64,000 bases of DNA, taken from positions 243,642-307,641 of the forward strand of contig CAKOOJ010000001.1 of NCBI GenBank assembly GCA_934098385.1. The letters are read 5' to 3'. Source of the DNA: an uncultured Bacilli bacterium. GTDB taxonomy: Bacteria; Bacillota_I; Bacilli_A; RF39; UBA660. The notes under the pieces are model-generated. The model was given only the letters and a program-made list of their open reading frames with translations. It was not told where the DNA came from and did not search any database. Position numbers and translations under genes: made by a program. Shown here in pieces: positions 62,133 to 64,000 of this stretch; position 1 is the stretch's first letter, and the number at the start of each line of letters is the position of its first letter.

Positions 62133-62883
62133 CTAAACACCTCTTAATATCTTCTAATTTAAAACCTTTTTTATATAAATAATTTATAATTTTATATTCT
62201 AATTCATTTCCACTATATTTACTACTATATTTATTTTTAATTTTATTTAATTCTTTCTTTAAAACATTTATATCACTATCTAATATACTCTTATCTAATA
62301 TTTCTATAATACTTACTTTATCATATCCCATTTTAATTAAATCATTTAATAATTTATTTTTTAACATATTATTACTTAATTTATGATTTATTTTTATTTT
62401 TTTATTTATAATATTATTTAACTTTATACTCCAATCTAAACTAAATAAATAATCTACAAATTCTTCATCTTTATATCCTAATTTAATTAAATTATTTTTT
62501 ATTTTATATGGTCCATCACTACTAAGATTATATTTATCATTTATATAAGCTTTATAATATATTTCTTTATTCAAATAACCATCTTTATATAATAATTTTA
62601 TTATTTTATCTATATCACTTTTCTTTATTTCTAATTTATTTAAATATTTTTCTATTTCTAATTCTGTTCTTAATTTTTTATTGATATATTTAATAGATTT
62701 ATAGTATCCATCTAAAAAGTCATTATATTGAGTTATTTCATTAAATTTATTATTATCCATTAATTTATTAATTAATAAATTATATTTAACAATTACATCA
62801 TCATACAATGATATTATATTTCCATCATCAAAATATATTTTATATGTATTACCTTTATCTTTTTTAAATTTAATTATTTCCAT
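62122..62883 (-). CDS. recX: Recombination regulator RecX
   Basis: 253 residues made of repeated three-helix units. YINKKLRTELEIEKYLNKLEI, IDKIIKLLYKDGYLNKEIY and KIKNNLIKLGYKDEEFVDYL are RecX repeats. It binds and restrains RecA filaments. The N-terminal IYFDDGNIISLYDDVIVKYNL matches the family start in Bacillota. recA is not in the window. Confidence 0.85.
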   Translation of the reverse strand: MEIIKFKKDKGNTYKIYFDDGNIISLYDDVIVKYNLLINKLMDNNKFNEITQYNDFLDGYYKSIKYINKKLRTELEIEKYLNKLEIKKSDIDKIIKLLYKDGYLNKEIYYKAYINDKYNLSSDGPYKIKNNLIKLGYKDEEFVDYLFSLDWSIKLNNIINKKIKINHKLSNNMLKNKLLNDLIKMGYDKVSIIEILDKSILDSDINVLKKELNKIKNKYSSKYSGNELEYKIINYLYKKGFKLEDIKRCLDEE

Positions 62884-62903
62884 AACATCATTCCTTAAAT
62901 AAA

Positions 62904-62932
62904 ATTATATACTATGTACACTTGTTTGTCTA
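62904..62932 (-). promoter_or_regulatory. Promoter of the recX-polA-lepA cluster
   Basis: -35 TAGACA (62932-62927), 17-base spacer, -10 TATAAT (62909-62904), about 20 bases before recX. Confidence 0.65.
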
Positions 62933-62941
62933 TAATCGAAA

Positions 62942-62963
62942 AGAAAAAAGACTATAAAAGTCT
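62942..62963 (-). terminator. Terminator after the variable surface gene 2
   Basis: AGACT (62963-62959) pairs with AGTCT (62953-62949), followed by TTTTTTC. A similar, shorter hairpin with TTTTTC follows surface gene 1. Confidence 0.65.
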
Positions 62964-63999
62964 AATTCAATTTAATAGTATACGGATTTGAACTAGTTCC
63001 ATCTCCTCCACCTACCAGCAATTCAGCCTTTAGATTGATACTAGGGTGAAAAGCGAAAGCGCTGAAGACGTTGGTGTTGCTCAAGAAACCATAGGAATAG
63101 CTAACGAACCACTCATCCGCATTCGAACCATTATAGATGTACGGAGACAAAAGCCACCAAAAAGAAGTTATAGATGAATTATATAAATAATATGATTTGT
63201 TTGTTTGATAAGATTTATTAGCACCAGCAAACGATACTTCATCGGCAGTTAAAAGTCCTATTGGATATTTTAAATCTCCATTTGTTTTATTTCCATTTGC
63301 AAGTGTTGCAACATCTACTGTAAATCTTGAATAATCATTTGTTGCACTTTCTGCACATTTAAATGTTGGTTTTGTTGTTGTTACATCTGTTGTTCCAGTA
63401 CTATACTTTAATCTTTCTGTTGATGCATAATATGTTACATTTTTTCCATATCCTAATGCAGTATTGTTTGTCCCTATAGAACTTGATGCTAAAGTTTTAT
63501 CATTACAGAATAATGTGTCTGATAAATAATTTGCATAATTAGTTTTTAAATTATCTTCATACCACTTATCTACTTTTTGTTTTATTGTACTATCATTAAT
63601 ATTCTCGTGTGTTGCATCATATGTTGCACTTCCTACTGTTCCATACATATATCCTACATATGTATTATCATCTTTACTAGAATTAAATACTGTTTTTATC
63701 ACATTCCCACTTGAATCTTTTGCAACATCATCAAGTACTAATCTAATACTTCCATCTCCATTTATTCTAACTATTCTCCATATTTTATCTGCAAAAGATA
63801 CATAATTATCTTTTACATTTCCTCTAAAGTAATAACTTGTTCCATAATCATCTGGTGCATTATTAAGTACATGTTCATTTGTTCCACTTATACTTGTAAA
63901 CTCTGTTACTGTTGAACCCATTGTTGTTCTTGTTGTATCACTATTTGTTGTAGCGGTTTCTGCACTTTTATATATTGCACTGGCAAGTGTTCCACTTCC
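62962..63999 (-). CDS. DUF6273-like variable surface protein 2 (cut by window edge; candidate DGR target 2)
   Basis: The frame is open to the right edge, so the N-terminus lies outside; 345 codons are seen. It matches surface protein 1 in order: LASAIYKSAE, DTTRT, DDYGTSYYFRGNVKDNYVSF, WRIVRINGDGSIRLVL, GLLTADEVSFAGA, FWWLLSP and a closing GGDGTSSNPYTIKLN. Overall the proteins are related but not near-identical. The segment from WW to INL (63159-63031) has 16 of 43 codons ending in C and about 46% GC, against very AT-rich flanks. The same arguments as for protein 1 mark it as a candidate retroelement target. Confidence 0.8.
   Translation of the reverse strand, partial: GSGTLASAIYKSAETATTNSDTTRTTMGSTVTEFTSISGTNEHVLNNAPDDYGTSYYFRGNVKDNYVSFADKIWRIVRINGDGSIRLVLDDVAKDSSGNVIKTVFNSSKDDNTYVGYMYGTVGSATYDATHENINDSTIKQKVDKWYEDNLKTNYANYLSDTLFCNDKTLASSSIGTNNTALGYGKNVTYYASTERLKYSTGTTDVTTTKPTFKCAESATNDYSRFTVDVATLANGNKTNGDLKYPIGLLTADEVSFAGANKSYQTNKSYYLYNSSITSFWWLLSPYIYNGSNADEWFVSYSYGFLSNTNVFSAFAFHPSINLKAELLVGGGDGTSSNPYTIKLN
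63031..63159 (-). other. Candidate DGR variable repeat 2
   Basis: This is the DNA for the WW-LSP to INL segment of the second surface protein. In the 120 bases 63041-63160 I count 55 G or C. NNC codons cluster (tac, atc, ttc, agc, tcc, aac, acc, gtc, cac), as in repeat 1, but the encoded residues differ almost everywhere between the fixed ends. Both segments are followed by a GGAGATGGAAC match and by a hairpin with a T-run. Confidence 0.6.
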
Positions 64000-64000
64000 A

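Overview
The window is very AT-rich and reads as the chromosome of a low-GC Gram-positive bacterium (Bacillota), probably an uncultured gut-associated Bacilli or Clostridia lineage with a reduced genome. That placement is inferred from gene content: a contiguous S10-spc-alpha ribosomal cluster, zinc-ribbon S14, RNase Y, RnpM (YlxR) beside IF-2, SpmA/SpmB, ComEA/ComEC, a PilC/PilD pair and a YmfF/YmfH-like M16 pair. UGA is a normal stop here (map ends in TGA) and Trp is TGG, so the code is standard.

Layout. 1-660: end of RNase R. 660-2650: a scrambled mobile or defence islet with relaxase and ORF6N remnants around an intact AbiF-like HEPN gene, which is flanked by two copies of a small hairpin RNA with covarying stems. 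2790-11200: GNAT, RlmD-like, RluB, SpmA/B, Nudix, DacF, PilD/PilC and a small basic protein. 11203-25250: 28 genes on the minus strand from rpsJ to rplQ with secY, adk, map, infA and rpmJ; rpmD (L30) is absent. 25300-28370: PopT, rhomboid and membrane proteins. 28390-30720: a surface protein with a hypervariable-looking C-terminus, then a 600-base gap holding a candidate type I toxin-antitoxin pair. 30736-37600: infB, rnpM, fic, nusA and a short rimP, then nrnA and ackA. 37600-43190: cell-wall amidase, DUF3006 and ComEC-like hydrolase, then an ABC importer. 43260-52130: dgt-like, rny, a broken DUF1016 nuclease, comEC with two comEA paralogues, and a two-gene Ku/ligase NHEJ system. 52120-62930: M16 proteases, deoD, ASCH, HD, lepA, polA and recX. 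62940-64000: a second surface protein of the same family as the one at 28509, running off the window.

Three things stand out. (1) The two DUF6273-like proteins end in 130-base segments whose GC content (52% and 46% in the stretches I counted) and C-ending codons are unlike anything around them; this is the expected mark of diversity-generating retroelement variable repeats, although no template repeat or reverse transcriptase is in the window. (2) At 30304-30646 a 32-residue hydrophobic peptide gene has an mRNA whose 5' and 3' ends are complementary and hide the ribosome-binding site; a convergent small RNA with a consensus promoter carries 12 of 13 bases complementary to that 5' end. (3) The AbiF-like gene has paired non-coding RNAs of the kind reported for AbiF-type HEPN systems.

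All calls come from reading the sequence and from family knowledge; no database search was run.
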